Shown here: positions 1 through 5,696 of the stretch, in pieces | Layout: the number at the start of each line of letters is the position of its first letter | Position numbering within the stretch: the first letter of the stretch is position 1 | Source of the DNA: an uncultured Prevotellaceae bacterium | GTDB lineage: Bacteria; Bacteroidota; Bacteroidia; Bacteroidales; Bacteroidaceae | DNA length: 5,769 nt | Assembly: GCA_937902455.1 (NCBI GenBank) | Contig: CALELI010000202.1 | Span: 1 to 5,769 of the forward strand | Direction: 5' to 3' | The notes under the pieces: model-generated | The model's input: the letters and a program-made list of their open reading frames with translations, nothing else | The model's database searches: none | Told to the model about the DNA's origin: nothing | Position numbers and translations under genes: made by a program

Positions 1-87
1 AGATGCAAAGAAAAAGCCAAAAGCATCAAAATAGCAATAACACCCATAGTTTGTTTGTTTTTTTGCGGGGAATTAATAGAGCACCCC
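1..87. repeat. Right end of a degenerate small inverted-repeat element (partial, cut by window edge)
   Basis: This AT-rich stretch aligns by eye with the right part of the MITE-like element at 1221-1312. Both begin AGATGC, share CCAAAAG and CACCCATA in the same order at similar spacing, and end in related termini: GAATTAATAGAGCACCCC here (70-87) and GAATTTATAGAACCCACC there, with 14 of 18 positions equal. A few small indels separate the copies. The left part would lie upstream of the window, so neither the full length nor a target duplication can be seen. The stretch stays open in the frame of the downstream lipoprotein gene, but a repeat end is not a credible N-terminus. It may carry or displace the promoter of the gene at 123; I see no clear TAnnTTTG box here. 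Confidence 0.55.
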
Positions 88-122
88 TTAAACCTTTATA
101 CCAATTCTATGTCATAATTAGT

Positions 123-1100
123 ATGAACAGTAACTCATTTATATATATTTTTGGCTGTATAGCCATTTCGCTGATGATTGGCGGATGTAAGAACAACCAG
201 CCATCTGTTGCAGAGGACAATATCACAGAAGAACCTGCCTCACCGTCATTCAGTGCCGACAGCGCATATAATTATGTTGCAGCACAATGCAATTTCGGAC
301 CACGTACCATGAACTCCGAAGCTCATGAGAAATGTGCTGAATGGCTTGTTGGAAAATTCCGTCAGTTCGGTGCAAATGTGACAGTACAGGAAGCCCCATC
401 CAAGCTATATGACAGTACACCTATTAATATAAAGAATATAATAGCTGTGTTCAATGACTCATGTGAAGGCAGAATTCAGATTTCCTCTCACTGGGACAGC
501 CGTCCGTGGGCAGACAACGACAATGACGAGAATTATCACAACACTCCTATTGACGGTGCCAACGATGGTGCCAGTGGTGTTGGAATACTCATAGAACTGG
601 CACGGCAGATTCAGTTGAAGAATCCCGGTATTGGCATAGAACTCGTATGCTGGGATGCCGAAGATGCAGGCAGTCACGGTATTGATGCCACTAATTCATG
701 GTGTATAGGCTCACAGTATTGGGCAGCCAACCACACAGTCGACGGTTTCAGATATGTCTATGGCATACTCCTCGACATGGTTGGTGGCAAGAATACTTAT
801 TTCAGGAAGGAAAGTGCATCTATGTATTATGCCCCTACGATTGTCGACAAGGTATGGTCAACAGCTCAGAGACTGGGTTATGGCAAGTATTTCCTCAACG
901 AAGATGGAGGAAGCATAACCGACGACCACATACAGGTGAACAAGTCAGGCATTCCTTGCATCGACATCATAGGCAGTAATGCTAATGGAAGTGGATTTCC
1001 CGACACCTGGCACACAATGGACGACAACATAAAGAATATCGACAAGGATGTGCTGAAAGCTGTCGGACAGACTCTCATGGAAATTATATATGAAAATTGA
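123..1100 (+). CDS. Glutaminyl-peptide cyclotransferase (type II, M28-like zinc enzyme), lipoprotein
   Basis: Predicted to convert N-terminal glutamine of exported proteins to pyroglutamate, acting in the periplasm from a lipid anchor. The 325-residue protein starts with a lipoprotein signal whose lipobox ends IGGC, giving lipidated Cys22. The ATG at 123 is chosen because it places this signal at the N-terminus; the frame is open for 40 more codons upstream, but these fall in repeat DNA and would bury the signal. The fold is the M28 aminopeptidase/glutaminyl cyclase type. Metal-site positions are His123 (SSHWDSRPWAD), Asp148 (ANDGASG), Asp181 and catalytic Glu180 (WDAEDAG), Asp218 (LLDMVGG) and His297. 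TDDH (266-269) and WHTMDDN (296-302) match the animal glutaminyl cyclase signatures DDH and WHTMDD, which favours cyclase over aminopeptidase. By eye, the second acidic zinc ligand is Asp181 where the human enzyme has Glu. Related enzymes are known from oral Bacteroidetes such as Porphyromonas gingivalis. The gene appears to be monocistronic: a 273-nt repeat-filled gap follows. Confidence 0.88.
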   Translation: MNSNSFIYIFGCIAISLMIGGCKNNQPSVAEDNITEEPASPSFSADSAYNYVAAQCNFGPRTMNSEAHEKCAEWLVGKFRQFGANVTVQEAPSKLYDSTPINIKNIIAVFNDSCEGRIQISSHWDSRPWADNDNDENYHNTPIDGANDGASGVGILIELARQIQLKNPGIGIELVCWDAEDAGSHGIDATNSWCIGSQYWAANHTVDGFRYVYGILLDMVGGKNTYFRKESASMYYAPTIVDKVWSTAQRLGYGKYFLNEDGGSITDDHIQVNKSGIPCIDIIGSNANGSGFPDTWHTMDDNIKNIDKDVLKAVGQTLMEIIYEN

Positions 1101-1113
1101 AAATTTTAGTTTA
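1101..1113 (+). repeat. Left fragment of the AT-rich dispersed repeat, split by the MITE-like insertion
   Basis: The sequence just after the cyclase stop codon, AAATTTTAGTTTA, matches the start of the uninterrupted repeat copy at 5583-5593 (TTTTTAGTTTA). The other part of this copy resumes at 1313 after the inserted element. The final TTTA (1110-1113) is one copy of the proposed target-site duplication. Confidence 0.6.
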
Positions 1114-1312
1114 GGTGGGTTCTATAAATTCATTTCTTGCGATTTTGAGGTTTGTTCCGAGCAGATTGCTGTGCGGAAGGAAGGAGTGATGCGGGCATCA
1201 TGACTGACTGACAAGCAGCAAGATGCCGAAACAAAACCAAAAGGGCTGAAAAGAACGATATCACCCATATTTGAAAAATTATTACTTATTCGGTGAATTT
1301 ATAGAACCCACC
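1114..1312. mobile_element. MITE-like non-autonomous element, 199 bp, 19-bp perfect terminal inverted repeats, TTTA duplication
   Basis: The left terminus GGTGGGTTCTATAAATTCA (1114-1132) is the exact reverse complement of the right terminus (1294-1312). TTTA lies directly outside both ends (1110-1113 and 1313-1316), as expected of a 4-bp target-site duplication. The interior has no transposase or other credible ORF. It holds a short perfect hairpin, TGATGC-GG-GCATCA (1187-1200), a triple GACT run near 1202-1209, and a CATATTTG sequence (1266-1273) that differs by one base from the Bacteroidetes TAnnTTTG promoter box and points toward the downstream gene. The element would have to be moved by a transposase encoded elsewhere. 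I cannot name the parent insertion sequence. A diverged relative ends at position 87. Confidence 0.75.
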
Positions 1313-1373
1313 TTTAGAGTTTAGAGTTGATAGAATAAAGAAAGGTAACAGCTAATGGCTAAATTATGAATAT
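1313..1373 (+). repeat. AT-rich dispersed intergenic repeat, copy 1 (right part)
   Basis: Positions 1320-1359 match 5590-5629 at 35 of 40 positions without gaps: identical TTTAGAGTTGATAG, a variable middle, then TAACAGCTAATGGC. The end of the unit contains near-tandem 7-nt GCTAATG/GCTAAAT steps. It runs to the start codon at 1374, so it forms the immediate leader of the beta-helix gene. No Shine-Dalgarno sequence is apparent, which is common in Bacteroidetes. The MITE-like element splits it from its left fragment at 1101-1113. Confidence 0.7.
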
Positions 1374-2882
1374 ATGAAACAACTGGTACTTATGTTTTTA
1401 GGATGTGCTATATATGTGAACATAATGGCACAGAACGAGAATGAAAAAGTGAAGATAACATTTGATGGCAAGAATGTAAAGATTGAAAATCCAGTAAAGG
1501 AAATCACCATCAGGAACAATGATGGGCATGTCGACATTCAGAATCCCATTACCGACCGTGAAATTGACTTCAACCTTAAAGGCAGGAGCGATGACGGAAG
1601 CATCACATATCACGGATCATACAAGACTACATTCAAGCTGAAAGGACTCGACCTGAAGACAAGCAAAGGTTCTGTTCTCGACATCCTGTGTGGAAAACGC
1701 ATAAAGATAAAACTCGACGATGCAAGTGTGAACAGTCTCGCTGACAGCAACGACACCATTCACAGTGGGTGTATCCATGCCAAGGGCCACATTGAAATGA
1801 CTGGCGACGGCACTCTCAATATCACTGCCAGCAAAGGTGCTGGAATTAAGGTAAAGGAGTATTTCCAGCTGAAGAGTGGAAAACTGAATATCAATGCTGT
1901 TGGTGATGGTTGCAAAGGCATCAGATGTGCCGAGGATGTAATCATCGACGGCGGGGAACTCAATATAGTCACATCCGGAAAATATCTCTCTGAGACTCGT
2001 CCCAACTTCATGGGCATGGGTGGCGATATTCCTGACTTCGGTGGAATGATGGGAGATTTCAGGCCCGACAGCACCATGATGGGAGGGTTTCCTGGATTCC
2101 CTGGAGGCGGTTTCCCCGACTTCGGAGGGATGATGGGAGGGTTCAGGCCCGACAGCACCATGATGGGAGGATTCCCTGGATTCCCTGGAGGTGATTTCCC
2201 AGGACCTCCTGGAGGCGGTTTTCCTGACTTTGGTGGGATGATGGGTGGACCTGGAAACGGAGGTGGACGACATTTCTATGAAGGAACAGCCAAAGCCATC
2301 AAGGCACTCGGAACTGTGACTATCAATGGTGGAAACATCACCCTGCGTACTTCCACTGGAGGTGCCGAAGGTCTTGAAGGAAAGAAAGGAATTACGGTCA
2401 ATGGTGGAGTTCTCGACATAAAGACCCACGACGATGCCATCAGCTCAAACGGAAAGATTGTCATCAACGGTGGCAAGACTACTGCATGGAGCATGAAGAA
2501 CGATGCTGTCGATTCCAATTTCAGAGGCGAAGGTGCCATTACCATAACAGGCGGAGAAATCTACGCCCTCTCCCAGTTAGGAGCTCCCGACGAAGGACTC
2601 GACTGCGACTTCTCGCCTATGATCATGACTGGAGGAACCGTATTCAGTATGGGAGGATCCATGGGACCTCATGTCACTGCACCCAGGAAAACCGATGAAT
2701 GCCCTTCATTCTTGGTGATGCAGGGAACCGACCTTCCTGAGGGAAAGACACTGAATGTCGTCGGCGAAAACGGAAAAAGTGTTTTCTCATATAGAATTCC
2801 TTTCGACATGAAACAGAGCTATGGAGTCGTTTCGTGCCCTCAGATGAAAAAAAATAGCTCCTACAAAATAGAAATAAGATAA
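1374..2882 (+). CDS. Secreted beta-helix carbohydrate-binding protein, Cthe_2159-like, with Gly/Met-rich insert
   Basis: A 502-residue exported protein. Residues 1-19 form a signal peptide with a predicted signal peptidase I cut at IMA|Q20. Residues about 22-95 are a short beta-rich N-terminal part (VKITFDGKNVKI, VDIQNP). Residues about 96-200 and 300-430 are parallel beta-helix rungs with recurring patterns such as GTLNITASKGAGIKV, DVIIDGGELNI, GKIVINGG, GAITITGGEIYAL and PMIMTGGTVFSM, with acidic turns (LDDASVNSLADSND, HDDAIS, NDAVD). The C-terminal part ends VVSCPQMKKNSSYKIEI, like the closing strand of the Cthe_2159 family. That family includes a Clostridium thermocellum protein reported to bind cellulose and pectin-type polymers. 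Residues 212-298 are a low-complexity insert splitting the helix. No lipobox and no type IX secretion C-terminal domain are seen, so the periplasm or passive surface exposure is likeliest. Ligand and role are unknown; family assignment is by pattern recognition. Confidence 0.75.
   Translation: MKQLVLMFLGCAIYVNIMAQNENEKVKITFDGKNVKIENPVKEITIRNNDGHVDIQNPITDREIDFNLKGRSDDGSITYHGSYKTTFKLKGLDLKTSKGSVLDILCGKRIKIKLDDASVNSLADSNDTIHSGCIHAKGHIEMTGDGTLNITASKGAGIKVKEYFQLKSGKLNINAVGDGCKGIRCAEDVIIDGGELNIVTSGKYLSETRPNFMGMGGDIPDFGGMMGDFRPDSTMMGGFPGFPGGGFPDFGGMMGGFRPDSTMMGGFPGFPGGDFPGPPGGGFPDFGGMMGGPGNGGGRHFYEGTAKAIKALGTVTINGGNITLRTSTGGAEGLEGKKGITVNGGVLDIKTHDDAISSNGKIVINGGKTTAWSMKNDAVDSNFRGEGAITITGGEIYALSQLGAPDEGLDCDFSPMIMTGGTVFSMGGSMGPHVTAPRKTDECPSFLVMQGTDLPEGKTLNVVGENGKSVFSYRIPFDMKQSYGVVSCPQMKKNSSYKIEIR
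2031..2267 (+). repeat. In-frame tandem repeat encoding a Gly/Phe/Met/Pro-rich insert
   Basis: Protein residues 220-247 and 248-283 are successive copies of one unit that begins PDFGGMMG and runs through FRPDSTMMGGFPGFPGG. The second copy has an 8-residue expansion (PGPPGGGF region), and a third, truncated copy (284-298) ends in PGNGGG. At DNA level the basic unit is 84 nt and remains in frame. The copies are similar enough to suggest recent slippage or recombination, so the copy number probably varies between strains. The insert has no regular secondary structure pattern and would loop out of the beta-helix. Confidence 0.85.
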
Positions 2883-2890
2883 AAAATGAC

Positions 2891-2898
2891 TATATTTG
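2891..2898 (+). promoter_or_regulatory. Probable -7 promoter box TATATTTG for the ompH-murI operon
   Basis: TATATTTG is an exact match to the Bacteroidetes primary sigma factor -7 element TAnnTTTG. It lies just after the beta-helix stop codon and 17 nt before the ompH start at 2916, which would give a short leader of roughly 10 nt, not unusual in this phylum. A clear TTTG at the -33 position is not visible, so the box could be weak or help only in part. Readthrough from the upstream gene remains possible. Confidence 0.55.
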
Positions 2899-2915
2899 CA
2901 AAAAATATAATCATT

Positions 2916-3428
2916 ATGAGAAAATATATTTTGTTCAGATTATTCATAGCTACGGCAATAATCTTGTTTTCAATGCCTTCAATGGCACAGAAGACATTTG
3001 GCTATCTCAGTTACTCCGAAGTACTGAAATCTACTCCGCAATATAAGGAAATCGAAAATCAAGTACAGTCACTGAAAGACGAATATCAGAAGGAGATGAC
3101 TCGTGCAGAACAGAATTTCAGCAAGCAGTTTGCAGAGTATATCGACGGACAGAAGAACTTTTCCGACAATATCATGATGAAGCGCCAGAAGGAACTTCAG
3201 CAGCTTATGGAACAGAGCCTGCAGTTCAAGGAGGAAGCAAGGAATCTCATTGAGAAGGCAAGGAAAGAACTCATGCAGCCACTCTATGACAGACTCAATG
3301 CTGCCATCAGTAAGGTTGGTACGGAAAAGGGATTCGACTATATCCTTAATACTGACGGCAACAGCTATCCCTTCATAAATCCAGAAAAGGGAGAAGACAT
3401 AACAGCTGCCGTCAAGGCACTTCTCTGA
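2916..3428 (+). CDS. ompH: OmpH/Skp family periplasmic chaperone
   Basis: A 170-residue Skp-like holdase predicted to bind unfolded outer-membrane proteins in the periplasm and deliver them to the BAM complex. Residues 1-24 are a signal peptide (MRKYILFRLF start) with a predicted cut at SMA|Q25. The mature protein opens with the family's short beta strand (FGYLSYSEVLKSTPQY), passes into long Lys/Glu/Gln-rich helices (about 45-140) that form the coiled-coil tentacles, and closes with the second part of the trimerisation body (KGFDYILNTDGNSYPFINPEKGEDITAAV). The start at 2916 is preferred to an in-frame ATG at 2886, because the longer form would put ten residues ahead of the signal peptide and start upstream of the promoter box. 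Its stop shares one base with the murI start (TGATG), so translation is likely coupled. In many Bacteroidales, ompH genes sit between bamA and murI; here only the murI side is kept. Confidence 0.88.
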   Translation: MRKYILFRLFIATAIILFSMPSMAQKTFGYLSYSEVLKSTPQYKEIENQVQSLKDEYQKEMTRAEQNFSKQFAEYIDGQKNFSDNIMMKRQKELQQLMEQSLQFKEEARNLIEKARKELMQPLYDRLNAAISKVGTEKGFDYILNTDGNSYPFINPEKGEDITAAVKALL

Positions 3429-4243
3429 TGAATTCTATTGGTGTCTTTGATTCCGGGTATGGAGGACTTACCGTATTGAGGAACATACTTGAAAGTATGC
3501 CTCAGTATGACTATGTCTATCTCGGCGACAATGCCCGTGCACCCTATGGTACAAAGGATTTCAACACCGTATATGAATATACCCTACAGGCTGTGAGGAA
3601 ACTCTTCGGCATGGGATGCCCACTCATCATCCTTGCCTGCAACACGGCCTCTGCAAAGGCACTCAGGACCATACAGCAGCATTACATTGCCAACGAATGT
3701 CCCGGCAACAGGGTCCTTGGAGTAATCCGTCCTACTGCCGAGATAATCGGACAGTTCACCCATACGGGCCACATAGGAATATTCGCCACCCCGGGAACGA
3801 TAAAGTCAGAATCCTACAAGCTCGAGATAGAGAAGTTCTATCCTCATTGTGTCGTCACCGGACTTGCCTGTCCTGAATGGGTTCCACTTGTTGAGAGTGG
3901 AAAATACAATAGTCCGGAGGCAGACGAAAAGATAAGCGTTCAGATAGACCATCTGCTCAGTATCGACAAGGACATCGACACCATCATTCTCGGATGCACC
4001 CACTATCCTTTCCTCTATGATAAGATAAGAAGATTCTGTCCCGACCATATCCGTCTCATCTCGCAGGGAGAATACATCGCAGAAAGCCTGAAAGACTATC
4101 TCTCCCGCCACGCTGACATGGAGAAGAGAATCTCGAAAGGCTCCACCTGCACGTACTTCACTACCGATTCAGCCGACAAGGTCAGTCAGAAGGCATCAGT
4201 ATTTCTCAACGATAATATAAAATTCAATACAATAGATTTATGA
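3428..4243 (+). CDS. murI: Glutamate racemase
   Basis: Interconverts L- and D-glutamate in the cytosol, supplying D-glutamate for MurD in peptidoglycan synthesis. The 271-residue length is normal for the family. The two catalytic cysteines are visible: Cys71 in the ACNTASA motif and Cys190 in GCTHYP. Substrate-contact motifs are also in place: FDSGYGGLTVL near the N-terminus (Asp8, Ser9), YLGDNARAPYG (31-41) and Thr192-His193 after the second cysteine. The gene overlaps the ompH stop by one base and the next gene by four (ATGA), so it is likely expressed as part of one transcript. Nothing is missing or unusual in the protein. Assignment is firm. Confidence 0.97.
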   Translation: MNSIGVFDSGYGGLTVLRNILESMPQYDYVYLGDNARAPYGTKDFNTVYEYTLQAVRKLFGMGCPLIILACNTASAKALRTIQQHYIANECPGNRVLGVIRPTAEIIGQFTHTGHIGIFATPGTIKSESYKLEIEKFYPHCVVTGLACPEWVPLVESGKYNSPEADEKISVQIDHLLSIDKDIDTIILGCTHYPFLYDKIRRFCPDHIRLISQGEYIAESLKDYLSRHADMEKRISKGSTCTYFTTDSADKVSQKASVFLNDNIKFNTIDL

Positions 4244-5064
4244 AAAAGAACAACATCGCACTCGACATTTTCATTGTCATTCTACTCTATTTTATAATTC
4301 AGATTTTCTGCTCGCTTGCAATAGGAGGCATTGACATTGCCTTCAATCTGGATCAGTTGACGGAATTCATTAAGGATGAGATAAATGAAAACGATGTCAT
4401 GACATTCGTCAGGAACCGGCTCAACAACCTGCTCGGAACAATACTCGTGGTTTCGTCCTTCCTTTCCGTTTTTGCCATTGCACTCCTGAAAAAAGTCAAT
4501 CTTCGCCATGAGTTTTCCTTCAATGACTGCAAGTGGAAGTACGCACCGTACGTATTCCTTGCCTTTGTCATCGGTACGTTCGCATGCAACATACTCGAGG
4601 AAAACCTCAATCTCCCAAATCTCATTCAGGACCAGCTCGTCGACATGAGCCACGACATTCTCGGAATACTGGCAGTAGCCGTAATAGGCCCTGTTGCCGA
4701 GGAAGTGATATTCCGTGGAGCCATCTGCGGAGGAATGCTACGTGCTGGATGCAAGCCCTGGACGGCAATATTAGTGTCGGCAGTCATATTCGGACTGTTA
4801 CACTTGAATCCAGCTCAAATTCCTTTTGCTGCCGCACTTGGAGTGATGTTTGCAATCATTTACTATAAGACCGACAGTATCATTCCTTCAACCATACTTC
4901 ATATCATCAACAACTCCTTTGCATGCTACATGATGATAAAATATGCCGACCAGCCCGACATCACATTCACCGAAATGCTGGGACAGACCACAGCCATCAT
5001 CATCATGATAGCCGGACTGGCAATCTCCGTACTCATGTACATTAAATACTGGAAGACAAGATGA
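4240..5064 (+). CDS. CPBP-family intramembrane glutamic/metalloprotease (CAAX protease-like, Abi)
   Basis: A 274-residue polytopic inner-membrane protein with about seven or eight hydrophobic segments: roughly 8-30, 66-84, 102-119, 141-152, 172-188, 193-208, 212-230 and 250-268. All three family signatures are present: EEVIFRG (Glu154, Glu155, Arg159), FGLLH (Phe184 to His188) and HIINN (His221 and Asn225). These correspond to the active-site residues of Rce1-type CAAX proteases, so the protein should be catalytically competent. Bacterial members vary in role, from bacteriocin self-immunity to processing of membrane proteins. The substrate here cannot be read from sequence; no bacteriocin-like peptide gene is seen nearby, which argues weakly against an immunity role. 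It overlaps both neighbours by four bases (ATGA), so it is likely co-translated with murI and the LOG gene. Confidence 0.9.
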   Translation: MKKNNIALDIFIVILLYFIIQIFCSLAIGGIDIAFNLDQLTEFIKDEINENDVMTFVRNRLNNLLGTILVVSSFLSVFAIALLKKVNLRHEFSFNDCKWKYAPYVFLAFVIGTFACNILEENLNLPNLIQDQLVDMSHDILGILAVAVIGPVAEEVIFRGAICGGMLRAGCKPWTAILVSAVIFGLLHLNPAQIPFAAALGVMFAIIYYKTDSIIPSTILHIINNSFACYMMIKYADQPDITFTEMLGQTTAIIIMIAGLAISVLMYIKYWKTR

Positions 5065-5594
5065 AGATAGCAGTCTACTGTTCATCCTCCGACAATCTCG
5101 ATCCCCTCTATTACCAGCAGGCAGAGGAACTGGGAAAGTGGATAGGCAGCTGCAATTACACACTCGTCTATGGTGGTGCCAGCTGCGGACTCATGGAAGC
5201 CGTCGCAAAGGGAGTTAAAAAGGGAGGAAAGGGAAATATCGTCGGAATTGTCCCACATATCCTCGCCGACAGGAACCTCGTCAGCAGTCTTCCCGACACC
5301 ATCATCTGGTGCAACGACCTCACCGAGCGCAAGCAGATAATGATGCAGGAAAGCGACATCTTCATAGCCATGCCCGGAAGCATAGGAACCCTCGATGAGG
5401 CTTTCTCCGTCATGGCACAGCACATAATAGGAATCGACAGGAAGATGGTCATATTCTGGAACATCAACGGATTCTGGAATCAGCTCTTTGACTTCTTCGA
5501 GTCCATAAAGCCAACAGGAGTAGTCAACAAGTCCATTGAAGCACTCTATCACAGAGCCAACACCCTCGAGGAGATAATATCATTTTTAGTTTAG
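5061..5594 (+). CDS. LOG family protein (TIGR00730 type), probable nucleotide 5'-monophosphate phosphoribohydrolase
   Basis: A 177-residue cytosolic Rossmann-like protein of the LONELY GUY family, which cleaves the N-glycosidic bond of (cytokinin) nucleoside 5'-monophosphates to free base and ribose 5-phosphate. Visible signatures are the N-terminal strand and loop MKIAVYCSSSD, the phosphate-binding YGGASCGLM (37-45), catalytic Arg90 in TERKQIM, and the PGGxGTxxE motif as PGSIGTLDE (105-113) with catalytic Glu113. The second Gly of that motif is Ser107. Older annotation of such proteins as lysine decarboxylase is wrong. The start is the ATGA overlap with the protease gene; GGAAG five bases upstream of it may act as a ribosome binding site. 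The last two codons and the stop lie inside the AT-rich dispersed repeat, so the extreme C-terminus appears to be supplied by repeat DNA. The bacterial substrate is uncertain; AMP-like nucleotides are possible. Confidence 0.9.
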   Translation: MKIAVYCSSSDNLDPLYYQQAEELGKWIGSCNYTLVYGGASCGLMEAVAKGVKKGGKGNIVGIVPHILADRNLVSSLPDTIIWCNDLTERKQIMMQESDIFIAMPGSIGTLDEAFSVMAQHIIGIDRKMVIFWNINGFWNQLFDFFESIKPTGVVNKSIEALYHRANTLEEIISFLV

Positions 5595-5653
5595 AGTTGA
5601 TAGTTTAGAGAAGGCTAACAGCTAATGGCATTAAATAATGAAAAATGAAAAAT
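5583..5653 (+). repeat. AT-rich dispersed intergenic repeat, copy 2 (uninterrupted)
   Basis: This copy matches the one at 1320-1359 (35 of 40 positions over 5590-5629). Its start, TTTTTAGTTTAGAG, also joins what the MITE-like element separates at 1101-1113 and 1313 onward. It contains GCTAACA-GCTAATG-GC steps of 7 nt (5614-5629) and an ATGAAAA/ATGAAAA doublet (5638-5651). It covers the stop codon of the LOG gene (5592-5594). Both copies read in the same direction as the genes and lie at transcription-unit boundaries. Confidence 0.7.
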
Positions 5654-5696
5654 ATTTACGGAATAATTCGCGGATAATTTACGGGCATTCGCGTTA
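5654..5696 (+). repeat. Degenerate tandem repeat of ~11 nt, alternating ATTTACGG and ATTCGCGG cores
   Basis: Four consecutive units can be read: ATTTACGGAATA, ATTCGCGGATA, ATTTACGGGC and ATTCGCGTTA. The alternation of TACGG and CGCGG cores gives a two-unit period of about 22 nt. No coding signature is seen. Its function is unknown; it directly follows the AT-rich repeat and may belong to the same composite element. Confidence 0.6.

Noticed and set aside
3..122. In-frame N-terminal extension of the cyclase beginning with the ATG at 3
   Set aside because: It would place 40 residues before a clear lipoprotein signal and is encoded in DNA resembling a repeat end; the ATG at 123 is the sensible start.
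1101..1373. A riboswitch or structured leader upstream of the beta-helix gene
   Set aside because: The pairing that first suggests it is the terminal inverted repeat of an inserted element, and no known aptamer core is recognisable.
1374..1406. Lipoprotein reading of the beta-helix protein via FLGC (Cys11)
   Set aside because: The hydrophobic stretch before Cys11 is too short and Phe at -3 is unsuitable; IMA|Q is a better signal peptidase I site.
1617..2429. 270-codon open frame on the minus strand opposite the beta-helix gene
   Set aside because: Its composition is Ser/His/Glu-rich repeats that mirror the low-complexity insert on the plus strand; there is no recognisable domain, and the plus-strand protein is clearly real.
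2886..2915. Earlier ATG for ompH
   Set aside because: It would lie upstream of and across the TATATTTG promoter box and add ten residues ahead of a complete signal peptide.
4240..5064. Bacteriocin immunity or phage-defence reading of the CPBP (Abi) protein
   Set aside because: No small double-glycine peptide, transporter or defence gene lies nearby, and the gene is embedded in a housekeeping-type operon; the general protease call is safer.
1320..5629. CRISPR-like or att-site direct repeats bounding an integrated unit
   Set aside because: The enclosed genes include core housekeeping functions (murI, ompH), there is no integrase, and the repeats look like ordinary dispersed AT-rich units.
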